Made by a program: the position numbers and the translations under genes. From positions 1 through 23,073 of the forward strand of contig JAGOBX010000006.1 of the NCBI GenBank assembly GCA_017999075.1: 23,073 bases of DNA, written 5' to 3'. Positions 6,591 through 17,100 of the stretch are shown in pieces. The notes under the pieces are model-generated. The model searched no databases. It was not told where the DNA came from and worked only from the letters and a program-made list of their open reading frames with translations. The first letter of the stretch is position 1. Each line of letters starts with the position of its first letter. Source of the stretch: JAGOBX01 sp017999075 [NCBI: Candidatus Babelota bacterium] (GTDB lineage Bacteria; JAGOBX01).

Positions 6591-8312
6591 GTGATTTTTG
6601 TGAAAGAATTTATAAAAAAAATCTGCGCCATAATAACAGAACAAACAGGAATAGATATTGGGTTTAACAGATACCATATTTTAAATTATTATATTGAGAA
6701 CAGATTAAAAAAATTAGAATTAAGGAACGTTTATGATTTTATAAATCTGCTTTTTGACAAGACAAATGGGGAATTGGATAAATTAATAGAAACAATAACA
6801 GTTAACGAAACATTTTTTTTTAGACATTATGAGCAATTTTTGTTATTTAAAGATTTATTGTTAGAACAGGCAAAAGCAAAACCTTTTGAGACAATAAAAA
6901 TATGGTCAGCAGGATGCTCTATGGGAGCAGAACCTTATTCAATTGCTATAATAGCAAAAGAAATAAAGGATTTATATGGAATAAACATAAAAATACTGGC
7001 GACAGATATTGATAAAGAAGTGCTGGAAATAGCAAAGTCAGGAATATTTTCTGAGAGAGCGGTAAGCGCGGAAATGCCAGGATTTTATAAAAATTTATAT
7101 TTTACTCCAACAAATTGCAATAATTATAAGATTAAAAATGAAATTGCTGGCTCTGTAAATTTTATGCAGCATAATTTATGGAAAGACGTAATGCCTGATA
7201 ATATGGATTATATTTTTTGCAGAAACGTATTATTTTATTTTAGAGATTCAAAGCAGATAAAATCACAGTTGAAATTATATAATTCGCTTAAAAATGGGGG
7301 GCATTTGTTTTTATCTCCAACTGAGAGTTTGATGGATTTTTCAGAATATTTTATTGAAACCAAAAGCAAAACAGGAATAAAATCATATAAAAAATGGACA
7401 ACAGACAGAAGAATAAATGAAAAAAAAGAAGAATTGCCTAATTTTATTATAGAACAACGCAGACCTATAGAGAATTATCCATTACCAAAAATTTTTGTTG
7501 GTCAAAATAATACTATTTTTATTAATGGAATAATAAAAAATAAAGAAAGAATAAATTTACTTGCTGAAGAATTATATTTTGCATTAGGTAAGATATCGTC
7601 ATGTTCACCAACCTGCAACGGAACAGTGTATTTTTCTTTGAATTTTGATGCAGTTCGGTGGCTGTCAAACGATTCGATAAAAAGGATAAAAGATATTATT
7701 AGTTCTGTAAAATTGAAAAATATGAAATTGGAAAATATAATATGCGCGAATCCTAAACTTAATGAATGGCTGAACGTATCGGGATTATATAGTTTTTCTA
7801 TTCAGCGATCATGTTCAGTTAGTAAAAAAAATGAAAATTTTAAACAGGTTAAACAACCGGTATTAAAAAATAATGATAAAATAGAATTTTTTTTAAATAA
7901 AAGTGGCGGACAATCGGAAACCGAACAGCAATCAGAAAAACATTTAAAAAAAAAATATCAACCGCAGAGAGAATTAAATGAAAATAATGAATCAAATAAA
8001 ATTGCTATGTCTTATTCATCTCAAAATATAAAAAATGGACAAAAACTCAGAATTAAATATATTACTATGGAAAAAGATTGTGATGTTGAGCAATATAAAA
8101 TTGATTTGCTTGAATCATTGGTGTCAAACAAGGAAATAGAAATTGATCTGACAGAATTGGTTGAAATAAATCCTAAATTTTTTTTAGTTCAGAAGAGATT
8201 TTTAAATGTTTTGAATGACAATCATAAAATATTGTTCAAAATTGGCAGAAATCAGGATTTGCTGAACTGGATAAAATCAAGCAACATGGAAAGCAAATTT
8301 TATAAAATATAA
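6591..8312 (+). CDS. cheR: CheR-type receptor methyltransferase with two C-terminal STAS-like modules
   Basis: Cytoplasmic SAM-dependent methyltransferase for chemoreceptor glutamates, 573 residues, about twice normal CheR length. Residues 1-60 are the helical CheR N-domain. NETFFFRHYEQF (72-83), the SAM loop WSAGCSMGAEPYS (105-117), ILATDID (135-141), DYIFCRNVLFYF (206-217) and LSPTES (241-246) mark the catalytic domain. Residues 298-405 resemble a STAS fold (VYFSLNFDAVRWLSNDSIKR), 406-480 is a polar low-complexity linker, and 485-573 looks like a second, more divergent STAS-like unit (IEIDLTELVEINPKFF). STAS modules usually bind partners in phospho-switching cascades; the usual Ser of the phosphorylation loop is not evident. 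Two GTG starts are possible, 6591 and 6600; the latter has GAGTG at a good distance. A possible TATACT -10 lies at 6553-6558. No CheB partner is in the window. Confidence 0.9.
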   Translation: MIFVKEFIKKICAIITEQTGIDIGFNRYHILNYYIENRLKKLELRNVYDFINLLFDKTNGELDKLIETITVNETFFFRHYEQFLLFKDLLLEQAKAKPFETIKIWSAGCSMGAEPYSIAIIAKEIKDLYGINIKILATDIDKEVLEIAKSGIFSERAVSAEMPGFYKNLYFTPTNCNNYKIKNEIAGSVNFMQHNLWKDVMPDNMDYIFCRNVLFYFRDSKQIKSQLKLYNSLKNGGHLFLSPTESLMDFSEYFIETKSKTGIKSYKKWTTDRRINEKKEELPNFIIEQRRPIENYPLPKIFVGQNNTIFINGIIKNKERINLLAEELYFALGKISSCSPTCNGTVYFSLNFDAVRWLSNDSIKRIKDIISSVKLKNMKLENIICANPKLNEWLNVSGLYSFSIQRSCSVSKKNENFKQVKQPVLKNNDKIEFFLNKSGGQSETEQQSEKHLKKKYQPQRELNENNESNKIAMSYSSQNIKNGQKLRIKYITMEKDCDVEQYKIDLLESLVSNKEIEIDLTELVEINPKFFLVQKRFLNVLNDNHKILFKIGRNQDLLNWIKSSNMESKFYKI

Positions 8313-8381
8313 ATATATATTCCATAAGAACAGTATAGTTTGTATTTTTTCATATATTATTGATAAAATACGGAGTGGCAA

Positions 8382-10925
8382 ATGTCGTTGAAAGAATTAT
8401 TAATAAAAATCGGGTCAATAGATAAAGAAAGAATATTGAATGATCCGGAATATAAAATTGAAATTTCGAATTTGTTGAAAGAATTAAATTTGAAAATTTC
8501 GTTATATCCGCGTTTATCTGAATTTTTTAACTATATGTCAATAATTGTAAAATCGGATGATTCGTTTAAAATGGACTTATTTATGGAATCATATTCGGAT
8601 TTAATAAGAATATATGGAAAACAAAAGGATTTTAGTATTGAAACTGATAAAGAGTTTGAGATGTTGAACCAAAAACTCGCGTTGTTTTCCGAAGATGCGC
8701 TGCCCGGAGAATTATTTGAGAAAGAAGCAGAAACAGATGAAAATGCCGAATCTTTTGATTACAGCGAACTTGAATTGACTATGCAGGATTTTATTGACGA
8801 GATGGAAATAATGATTAGTCATCTTGAAAATGACATATTGAATCTTGAATCAGCAGAACCTGTTAAAATAAATACTATATTCAGGTGTCTGCATACTATT
8901 AAAGGCGCAGTTGGCATGGTTAAGCTTGTAAATGCTCAGCGTCTTGCGCACATAGCTGAAAATTTGTTTGATAAAATAAGATCAAATAGAATTAAACCTA
9001 ATCAGAATTTTGAAGACGTATTTTTAGAATGTGTTGATAGATTCAAAAATATATTATCTAAAGTTAAGCGCAGGGAAAATCCTTTTATAAATGTAGATGA
9101 TTTAATTGAAAAACTACAGTATCTGGAACAATCAGGCGGTGAGTTACCTGATTTTATTGAGGTTAAGAATAAAGAAGAAAGTAAGACTGAAAAATCTTTG
9201 TCTCCCAATCAGGAGAAAGATAATGAAAGTATGTCATTGAGAGTGGATATAACCAAACTTGATAATGTAATGAATCAGATGGGAGAATTGATAATAGAAA
9301 AAATAAAACTTGAACAACAGTTTATATGCAGTAAAAATTTTATGATTGAATTGAGAAACATAAAAAATGAGTTCAATAAAAAAAAAATAAATGATATTTT
9401 GCGAAAAGAAATTACATTGGGATTTATTGAAAAATTCGAGAAATTTCATAATAATTTTTCAAATGTGATAGATGAAATCAGCAGAACTACCATGAATATG
9501 CAGGACAGCGTTATGAAAATAAGACTTGTTCCATTATCGACAATTTTTAACAGATTTCCGCGGCTTATGAAAGATATAAGTAAAAAGGTTAAAAAAGAAA
9601 TTGATTTTCAAATAATTGGAGCTGAAACCGAAATTGATAAGGGAATATGTGAAATGCTTTTTAATCCGCTTCTTCATATATTGAGAAACAGTATAGATCA
9701 TGGTATTGAAGATGCTAAAGAAGAACGTATAAGAAAAGGTAAGAACAGTGCTGGAAAAATTATTATAAAAGCATACTACAGAAGCGATAAGGTTGTTATA
9801 GATATAATAGACGACGGCGCAGGAATAGATGAGGATAAAGTTGTTGCTAAAGCTGTTGAAAAAAATATTATCAGCGCGGATGATGTTAAAACGTTAGATA
9901 AAAAGAGCAAATTGATGATGATATTTCAACCCGGATTTTCAACTGCAAAAAAAGTTACTGATTTATCCGGACGCGGAGTAGGTATGGATGTAGTTCGCTC
10001 AACTATTGAAAAACTTAAAGGAACCGTGGATATAATTACTGAAAAAGGAATAGGTACTACTATGTCGTTAAGTTTGCCGTTAACGCTTGCTATAGTAAGA
10101 ATACTTATATTCAGTGTCAAATCGGATGTTTTGGCTGTTCCTGTTTATAATGTACGCGAAACTGTGCAGATATCATCTGAAGATATTCATGAAGCTAATG
10201 GAAAACCTGTAATAAATCTTCGAGGGGAAATGATACCATTGATTTATTTATCCGATGTTCTTGGAATAAATGGATTTACAATTTCCGAAAATGTTTCTGT
10301 GATAATAGTTGAAGTAATGGATAGGCAATACGGATTAATAGTAAGCAAGTTTGTTGAAAACAGGGAAGTTGTTATCAAAAATATAGGCAATTTATTGAAA
10401 AAAGTGCCGTTTATATCAGGAACTGCAATACTTGGAGACGGGGAGATAATACCTATACTTGACACTGTTGCAGTAATGAACTATGCCAAACATCAAAATA
10501 AAAAAACATCAGTGTCTTCAAAAATTTCTGCGCATAAACTAATGTCTAAAAAAAATAAAAAAAGAGTGCTTGTTGTTGAAGACAGCAAGATGTATTCTAA
10601 TCAGATTGCTGAAATACTTATAGGTTTAGGGTATGAAGTTGATATAGCTGAAAATGGAGAAGCAGGATTAAAAAAACTGAAATTGAAAAAATTTGATTTA
10701 ATAAGTTCTGATATAATAATGCCGGTTATGGACGGATATGAGTTTGTCAAAAGATTAAGGAAAATGAAAGAATATGAACTTACACCTGTTATAGGATTAA
10801 CCAGCATGAAAGAAAAAGTGGATAAAATAAAAGGGTTTGAATCAGGTATGGACGAATACCTTAATAAACCTATAGATATAGACGAATATATAAGAGTAAT
10901 AAAAAAAATGCTGGAAACAGCTTGA
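8382..10925 (+). CDS. cheA: Hybrid CheA histidine kinase with C-terminal receiver
   Basis: Central kinase of the array, 847 residues. Residues 1-125 form an N-terminal helical extension I do not recognise. The HPt domain follows, with phospho-acceptor His 171 in CLHTIKGAVGMV. No P2 (CheY-binding) domain is evident before the dimerisation helices (285-385). The ATPase core shows RNSIDHG (435-441), DDGAGI (477-482), PGFSTAKKVTDLSGRGVGMD (517-536) and GIGTTMSLSLPLTLAI. The CheW-like domain is 575-700. A receiver domain fills 727-845, with Asp 733-734 region acids, phospho-Asp 777 in SSDIIMP, Thr 807 and Lys 829. The fused receiver may replace CheY or act as a phosphate sink. The Shine-Dalgarno GGAGTGG precedes ATG 8382. 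The next gene, cheW, begins 30 bp after the stop, so they are surely co-transcribed. Confidence 0.96.
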   Translation: MSLKELLIKIGSIDKERILNDPEYKIEISNLLKELNLKISLYPRLSEFFNYMSIIVKSDDSFKMDLFMESYSDLIRIYGKQKDFSIETDKEFEMLNQKLALFSEDALPGELFEKEAETDENAESFDYSELELTMQDFIDEMEIMISHLENDILNLESAEPVKINTIFRCLHTIKGAVGMVKLVNAQRLAHIAENLFDKIRSNRIKPNQNFEDVFLECVDRFKNILSKVKRRENPFINVDDLIEKLQYLEQSGGELPDFIEVKNKEESKTEKSLSPNQEKDNESMSLRVDITKLDNVMNQMGELIIEKIKLEQQFICSKNFMIELRNIKNEFNKKKINDILRKEITLGFIEKFEKFHNNFSNVIDEISRTTMNMQDSVMKIRLVPLSTIFNRFPRLMKDISKKVKKEIDFQIIGAETEIDKGICEMLFNPLLHILRNSIDHGIEDAKEERIRKGKNSAGKIIIKAYYRSDKVVIDIIDDGAGIDEDKVVAKAVEKNIISADDVKTLDKKSKLMMIFQPGFSTAKKVTDLSGRGVGMDVVRSTIEKLKGTVDIITEKGIGTTMSLSLPLTLAIVRILIFSVKSDVLAVPVYNVRETVQISSEDIHEANGKPVINLRGEMIPLIYLSDVLGINGFTISENVSVIIVEVMDRQYGLIVSKFVENREVVIKNIGNLLKKVPFISGTAILGDGEIIPILDTVAVMNYAKHQNKKTSVSSKISAHKLMSKKNKKRVLVVEDSKMYSNQIAEILIGLGYEVDIAENGEAGLKKLKLKKFDLISSDIIMPVMDGYEFVKRLRKMKEYELTPVIGLTSMKEKVDKIKGFESGMDEYLNKPIDIDEYIRVIKKMLETA

Positions 10926-10955
10926 AAATATTAAAAAATTAATGGGATAAATTTT

Positions 10956-11480
10956 ATGGTTATAGATTTATTTGAGAATCATAAAAACAAACGTTTGATT
11001 TATGATGATAAACCTGAAAAAAAAATTATAGGGATAGTTACGTTTGAACTGGATGATGAAATAATAGGAATAGAATTGCAATATATACTTGAAATAATAA
11101 ATATTAGCAATATAACCCGATTATATAAAATTCCGGAATACCTTGTTGGAATAACAAATCTGAGAGGGCAGATAAAACCTGTAATAGATTTGAAAAAGTT
11201 TTTAAATATTGATAATGGATATATTGCGGAAAACGCGATTCAGGAAAAAAAAGGGTTATTATTGAGTTTTGAAAATTTGGATGCAATAGTTATGGTTGAC
11301 AACATAAATAAAGTTGAATGGATTTCTGAAGACGATTTGCGCGAACCTCCGGATACTGCTTCCGATATTTTAAAAGAATTTACAACTTATCTTGTGTGCA
11401 CTAAAAGTAAACCGATAGTAGTAATATCAGGACAAAAAATATTAACATCGGATTTATGGAATCAATATAGAGAAGAATAA
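10956..11480 (+). CDS. cheW: CheW-type coupling protein (first copy)
   Basis: CheW-like scaffold of 174 residues that links CheA to receptors. The SH3-like beta domain starts near residue 24 after a charged N-terminal extension of ~23 residues. IIGIELQYILEIINI (36-50), the IPEYLVGITNLRGQIKPVID stretch (59-78, with the family NLRG motif) and GLLLSFENLDAIVMVDNINK match CheW. It ends with a polar tail lacking another domain. It follows cheA by 30 bp. The second CheW (20195) is shorter and closer to consensus (GVINLRGKIVPVIDLR), so the two probably serve different receptors or array positions. The ribosome site is weak (GGGATAAA). Confidence 0.93.
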   Translation: MVIDLFENHKNKRLIYDDKPEKKIIGIVTFELDDEIIGIELQYILEIINISNITRLYKIPEYLVGITNLRGQIKPVIDLKKFLNIDNGYIAENAIQEKKGLLLSFENLDAIVMVDNINKVEWISEDDLREPPDTASDILKEFTTYLVCTKSKPIVVISGQKILTSDLWNQYREE

Positions 11481-11547
11481 AAGTTATTTGAAAATATTTT
11501 TTTATTAAATTTCAGAATTAAATAGTCTAAGTGTAAAATAAAAAATA

Positions 11548-12450
11548 ATGAAGGTAATAAAGTTAAGTTTACTGGTATTTATTTGTTTGGCATTGTGCTG
11601 TGAACGCTCGCCCGAAAATAATTGGCCTAAATACAAAACTTCGCCATCTGTTTCGGAGAAAGTCTATTGTTTTGCAGTGCATCCTCTTCATAATCCTGCT
11701 AAACTTACGGCAGTATATCAACCTCTTATGGATTATTTGAATAAAAAGTTTGTAGATGTAAGATTTGAATTGGAATCGTCCCGCGATTATGCTAATTTTG
11801 AGGGAAAAATAAAGGCGCGGAAACCTGAATTTATTTTGCCTAACCCGTGGCAGACGCTGGAAGCAATGAAAGTAGGATATAAAGTTATAGCAATGGCAGG
11901 GGACAAGAATGATTTTAAAGGTATTTTTATTGTTCGTAAGAATAGCGGAATTAAGGAACCTGCGGATTTGAAAGGAAAATCTGTTAGTTATCCATCGCCA
12001 ACAGCATTAGCCGCTTGTATTATGCCGCAATATTTTTTATATCTGCATGGTATAAATGTTATGAAAGAAATTAAAAATGTTTATGTTGGCTCTCAGGAAT
12101 CTTCAATAATGAATGTATATTTGAATAAAACTGCGGCTGGCGCTACATGGCCGCCGCCATGGCGCGCTTTTCAGAAAACCAATCCCAAAGAAGCTTCTGA
12201 AATGTATGTAATATGGGAAACACCGTATTTAATAAATAATTCTGTAATGGCAAAAGGCGATATTCCTATAAAAATTATTGATCAATTATGCTCATTTTTG
12301 TTTCAGCTTAGAGACACTCAGGAAGGTAGAAAAATATTATCTGATATGGAAACAGCAGGTTTTTATGCTGCAACAGACAATGATTATGATATAGTTAAAA
12401 GTTATATTATTGAATTTGAAAAAAAAGTGCGCAAAGTAATAAACAAATGA
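11548..12450 (+). CDS. PhnD-like periplasmic binding protein, probable lipoprotein
   Basis: A 300-residue secreted protein. Residues 1-16 are a signal peptide ending LLVFICLALCC, with Cys 17 or Cys 18 as likely lipidation sites; the lipobox is not canonical (Leu or Cys at -1). The mature part fits the PhnD/SsuA/TauA-like type 2 binding fold: VYCFAVHPLHNPAKL (39-53), YQPLMDYLNKKF (57-68), EFILPNPWQTLEAM (94-107), DFKGIFIVRKNSGI (122-135), DLKGKSVSYPSPTALAA (140-156), GATWPPPWRAF. Such proteins bind phosphonates, phosphite, thiamine precursors or other small anions. There is no ABC permease beside it. Instead the gene overlaps a membrane histidine kinase by four bases, so it more likely presents a ligand to that sensor. 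The ligand is unknown. Confidence 0.85.
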   Translation: MKVIKLSLLVFICLALCCERSPENNWPKYKTSPSVSEKVYCFAVHPLHNPAKLTAVYQPLMDYLNKKFVDVRFELESSRDYANFEGKIKARKPEFILPNPWQTLEAMKVGYKVIAMAGDKNDFKGIFIVRKNSGIKEPADLKGKSVSYPSPTALAACIMPQYFLYLHGINVMKEIKNVYVGSQESSIMNVYLNKTAAGATWPPPWRAFQKTNPKEASEMYVIWETPYLINNSVMAKGDIPIKIIDQLCSFLFQLRDTQEGRKILSDMETAGFYAATDNDYDIVKSYIIEFEKKVRKVINK

Positions 12451-13958
12451 TATTAAAAAAACTGGGACGCATATTTTTTGGTACGCTGCGGCGTCAGCTT
12501 ATTTTTGGAATTGCTGTTGTTCATGCTGTTTTAATGACATTATTCATATATGATTTGATCCAGAGGCAGTATTTTTTTATTGTTGAAAGGCAGACGGAGC
12601 AGGCAATAGGAATGGCGCAATCCTTAGCCACTTCGTGTGCTGGGTGGCTTAGCTCTGATGATGTTTCAGGGCTGCAGGAACTTGTTGAAATTCAGCGTAA
12701 ATTTCCTGAACTGATTTTTGCATTTTTAACTGATAGGCAGGGAAAAGTTTTAGCTCATACGAGCAAGGCGTATATCGGTTTATATATGAGTGATTTTCCG
12801 AAACAGCAGGAACAAACTATAATGAATAAGAGTTCGGAATTAATTGATGTTATTGTGCCGGTAAAACTTGCAGGACATTTTGTAGGATGGACTCGGATAG
12901 GAATCGGATTACATTCTACTAAACTTAAACTTTTTGAAATAATGAAGGACGGATTTTTTTATGCTATAGGAGCAGTCCTTATAGGTTCATTACTGGCATG
13001 GTTTATGGGAAATAAAATTACTCGTCGTCTGTATGTTATTAAATCTGTAATGGATCAGGTAAAAAAAGGAGACCATACTGCCAGGTCATTGTTAAAAGGT
13101 TCTGATGAAGCAGCTCAGATTTCATTTGATTTAAATAATATGCTCGATATACTTGTTCTAAATGAAAAAGAATTAATTAACGCTAAAGAAGTTTTAAAAA
13201 AATTGAATGAAACTCTTGAAGAGCGGGTTAGAGAAGAAATTCAAAAAAATATAAGCCAGAATCAGATACTTATCCATCAATCGCGTCTTGCTGCGATGGG
13301 AGAAATGATCAGGAATATTGCCCATCAATGGAGACAACCGTTAAATGCATTGAGCGTTATATTGGCAAATATTAAGGATTCTTCTGATTTTGACGAACTT
13401 GATAAAAAAAAACTTGATGATTCGTTACAGAAAGCAGAACAGTTTATTCAAGGAATGTCTGTAACAATTGATGATTTCAGAAATTATTTTAAACCAAACA
13501 AAGAAAAACAAAATTTTGATGTTATGGAAGCTTCTAATCGAGCTGTAAAGATAATGATTCCTTCATTTTTGAGGCATAACATAAAAATAGATTACGAATT
13601 GAAAACTGAAAAATATCAAGTGTTGGGATATTCAAATGAGTTTTCTCAAGTTATGGTTGTTGTATTGACTAATGCCAAGGATGCGATTGTCAAGAATCAA
13701 TATGAAGGCGAAATAAAAATAAAAGTTGAAAGCGATGATAAAAATATTACTGTTTCAGTAATTGACAATGGTGGAGGTATATCTCAGGAAATTTTTGATA
13801 AAATTTTTGAACCATATTTTTCTACAAAAGAAGTTGGAACAGGTATTGGATTATATATGGCCAGAGAGATAATGAATAATATGGGAGGCAGTATAAATAT
13901 AAGTAATTTTAAAAATGGCGTTATTGTTAAATTAATGGCACCGAGAGCGGTTGAATAG
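12447..13958 (+). CDS. Membrane histidine kinase with periplasmic Cache-like sensor and HAMP
   Basis: Sensor kinase of 503 residues: TM1 about 18-38 (LIFGIAVVHAVLMTLFIYDL), a periplasmic region 39-168 resembling a single Cache domain (LIFAFLTDRQGKVLAHTS, 89-106; HFVGWTRIGIGL, 144-155), TM2 about 169-187, HAMP 188-240, a coiled coil 240-272, a His-acceptor region with His 293 in RNIAHQWRQPLNAL, and a catalytic domain with N-box Asn 409 (LTNAKDAI), DNGGGI (440-445), IFEPYFSTK (453-461) and GTGIGLYMAREI. There is no receiver. The ATG shares four bases with the stop of the PhnD-like gene, so the two are made together and probably form one sensing unit. A response partner is not adjacent; the REC-bearing kinase at 14155 or the sigma-54 activator at 17515 are candidates. 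Confidence 0.93.
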   Translation: MILKKLGRIFFGTLRRQLIFGIAVVHAVLMTLFIYDLIQRQYFFIVERQTEQAIGMAQSLATSCAGWLSSDDVSGLQELVEIQRKFPELIFAFLTDRQGKVLAHTSKAYIGLYMSDFPKQQEQTIMNKSSELIDVIVPVKLAGHFVGWTRIGIGLHSTKLKLFEIMKDGFFYAIGAVLIGSLLAWFMGNKITRRLYVIKSVMDQVKKGDHTARSLLKGSDEAAQISFDLNNMLDILVLNEKELINAKEVLKKLNETLEERVREEIQKNISQNQILIHQSRLAAMGEMIRNIAHQWRQPLNALSVILANIKDSSDFDELDKKKLDDSLQKAEQFIQGMSVTIDDFRNYFKPNKEKQNFDVMEASNRAVKIMIPSFLRHNIKIDYELKTEKYQVLGYSNEFSQVMVVVLTNAKDAIVKNQYEGEIKIKVESDDKNITVSVIDNGGGISQEIFDKIFEPYFSTKEVGTGIGLYMAREIMNNMGGSINISNFKNGVIVKLMAPRAVE

Positions 13959-14154
13959 AATGGAAAAATATTAAAATTAATCTGAGAATTGAAATAGAAA
14001 ATTGAGAAATTATTAGGCGCACATAAATGGTATGTTCAGGCGATTTTTTAAATTTGTAAAAAATTATTGTTTGATTTTTGGGATTATAGTTTTGTATATA
14101 TAAATTAAATTTTGTATTTCTTTTTTTGATAATAATTAAAATTTTGGTGGCGGT
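13959..14154 (+). promoter_or_regulatory. Gap with a possible sigma-70 promoter for the multi-PAS kinase
   Basis: TTGATT (14071-14076) and TATATA (14095-14100) are 18 bp apart, giving a start near 14107, about 50 nt before the ATG at 14155. The match is moderate. A good ribosome site GGTGGCGG (14146-14153) sits just upstream of the ATG. I see no clear terminator in the gap. Confidence 0.35.
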
Positions 14155-17100
14155 ATGATTCATAAAGAACATGAAGATATAAAAATACTATATGTTGAAG
14201 ATGATGAGATGGTTAGAGAATATGTTGAACTAATGCTAAAAAGGCGGTATACTGAAGTTTATTGCGCAGCCGATGGCAAAAGAGGAATTGAACTCTATCA
14301 AACTAAAAATATTGATGTTGTTATTACAGATATACGAATGCCAAGAATGAACGGATTGGAAATGTCGAAAAAAATTATAGAGATGAATCCTGCGGCGCAT
14401 ATTATAGTTACTACGGCGTTTAATGATAGCGAACTTTTACTTGAATCAATTGATATTGGTGTTGAAAGATATATTCTTAAACCTGTAGAAATGCCGAAAT
14501 TGTTTGATGCGTTGAATTACTGCACTAAACTAATTAAGCTTCAACGTTCAGAAAAAAAATATCTTATTGAAATTGAAAATAAATCAAGAAATTTGGAAAA
14601 AGCTAACATTGAATTAAAAATAAAAGATAACGCAATAAAAACTGCTGTCAGTTCAATAGCATTTGCAGAGATTGGAGGCAGGATATTTTATGTGAATGAT
14701 TCATTGGTTAAAACGTTGGAATATGATAATAAAGATGAAGTTTATGGGAAATATCCTGAGGATTTTTATCCTTCAGAAGAAATAGAAAAATTTCAGAAAG
14801 TTTTAGAAATTATTAAAACAACAGGCTGTTGGACAGGCGAGTTAAAAGCAAAAAAGAAAAATGGGAAATTAATTGATATTAGAATATCTGCAAGTTTAGT
14901 GAAAAACGAAAGCGGAAATTCTATCTGCATGATGTTTTCATTTGAAGATATCTCTGAACGAAAGCGTGCAGAAACCGAGATACTTAAATTGAATCGGATT
15001 TATGCTGTTTTAAGCAATATCAATCAATCAATCGTCAGAAACAGAAAAACGGGAAAGTTGTTTAATGAAGCGTGCCGTATTATAGTGGAATACGGCAAAT
15101 TCATGATGGCCTGGATAGGTACAATAACTCCTCAAACAAACAAACTTGAAGTAACTGCATCTTTTGGAATTCCAGCAGATTATTTAAAAAAGATTAATAA
15201 TGGTATAACCGGAGAATTAATTGATTATAATAATGCCGAGATAACAATGGAGACAGGTAAACATAAAATAACTAATAATATAATAAACTATGGTTATAAG
15301 TCTTGCGCTGCGTTTCCAATAATAGTTTTTGGAAAAGTTACAGGTGTATTAAATGTGTTTTCTGAAGAAATAAATTTTTTTGAAGAAGATAATGTGAAAC
15401 TTTTTGATGAAGTTACAAGCGATCTTTCTTTTGCGGTTGAATTTATTCAACGCGAATCAGAACGAAAATGCGCAGAAGAAAAATTATTCCATCAAAACGA
15501 ATTTTTGAATACAATCTTGGATTCGCTTGTGTATCCTTTTTATGTTGTTGACGCCAAAAATTATAATATTGTTTTAGCGAACAAATCAAGCGGATTTGAT
15601 TCAATGCCGGGTTCGACCTGTTATGAGCTTACACATAAACAAAATTCTCCTTGTAATAATATTAAACACCCTTGTCCGCTTGAAATAGTGAAAAATACGG
15701 GGAAACCTGTAGAAGTTGAACATATTCATCGTGATAATAATGGTTGTTCCAAAAGTGTAATGATTTATGCATTTCCTCTTTTTGATAAATCCGGAACTGT
15801 AGTTCAGGTCATAGAATATGCTATAGATATTACTGAACTTAAAAAAACTGCAGCTGCGTTATTTGCGTCAGAAGAACGGTATAGATTATTGTTTGATAAT
15901 GCCAGAGATGGTATTGCTCTTGCAGAATCTGATACAGGTATAATTATAGATTGTAATAAAGCATTGTGCAATATTGTTGAACGGGATAAAACAGAAATTT
16001 TAGGACAAAGTCAATCCATACTCCACCCGCCGCAGCAAGTTTTGCAGAGCGGTATATCGGTTTCTTTTGAGCAGCACCGTACAGGTGGAAATAACAGTAA
16101 TACTCTGGAAGATTTTGTGCTTACAAAAACAGGAAAACACGTACCTGTAGAGATAAGAGCTGCGCACATATCAATAAACGGACGAAGTCATTTGCTGGGT
16201 ATATTCAGAGATATTACAGAACGCAAAGAGGCAGAAAAAATATTGAAAGACAGTGAAGAAAAATTTCGAACAACTGTAGAAATATTAAATGTCGGAATTT
16301 TCAGGAATACAGGCGAAATTCCAGGTAAATTTTTATTTTGCAATAATAAGCTTGCAGAACTTCACGGATTTGATTCAATAGAAGAATTTTTGAAAATGCC
16401 GATAACAGATTTATATTACGTCCCATCTGACAGAGTTGCATTTCTTGAGAAATTAAATAAAAAAGGGTTCTTAAAGAATTATGAACTGATATTGAAGAAA
16501 AAAAACGGTGATGCTTTTTATTGTTCGTGCACCGCAAAAATAAAATATGATAACAATGGAAAAATTTTGTGGATTGACGGAGTAATAGAAGATATTACCG
16601 AACATAAAAATATTGAAAAAGAAGTTCAAAACCAGCAGATGCAGCTTATTCAAAGCGGGAAAATGGCTGCTCTAGGTCAACTCATTGCAGGGGTTGCTCA
16701 TGAGATAAATAACCCGAATTGTCTTATTACTCTTAATGTTGCTCTTCTTGAAGATTATTGGAAATATTTAAAACCAATGGTAAAGGATTGTAATAAACTG
16801 TCAGATAATACAGGAATGATTAAGACAAATAAAGTTATTACTGATATGGAAAGAGTTATAAGCACTTTGAATATGGGTTCCAACAGAATTAAACTTATAG
16901 TAGATAACTTGAAAAATTTTTCAAGGGATAGTGGCGATGCTAAAAAAGAATATTTTTCGGTTAAAGAAATTATTGAAAAATCATATTTGATATGTGGAGC
17001 AGCTGTTCGTAAAAGAGTTTCTCATATTACATTTGATATACCGGATAATTTACCATTGTTATTTTGTGATTTAGTAAAAATAGAGCAGGTGTTTATTAAT

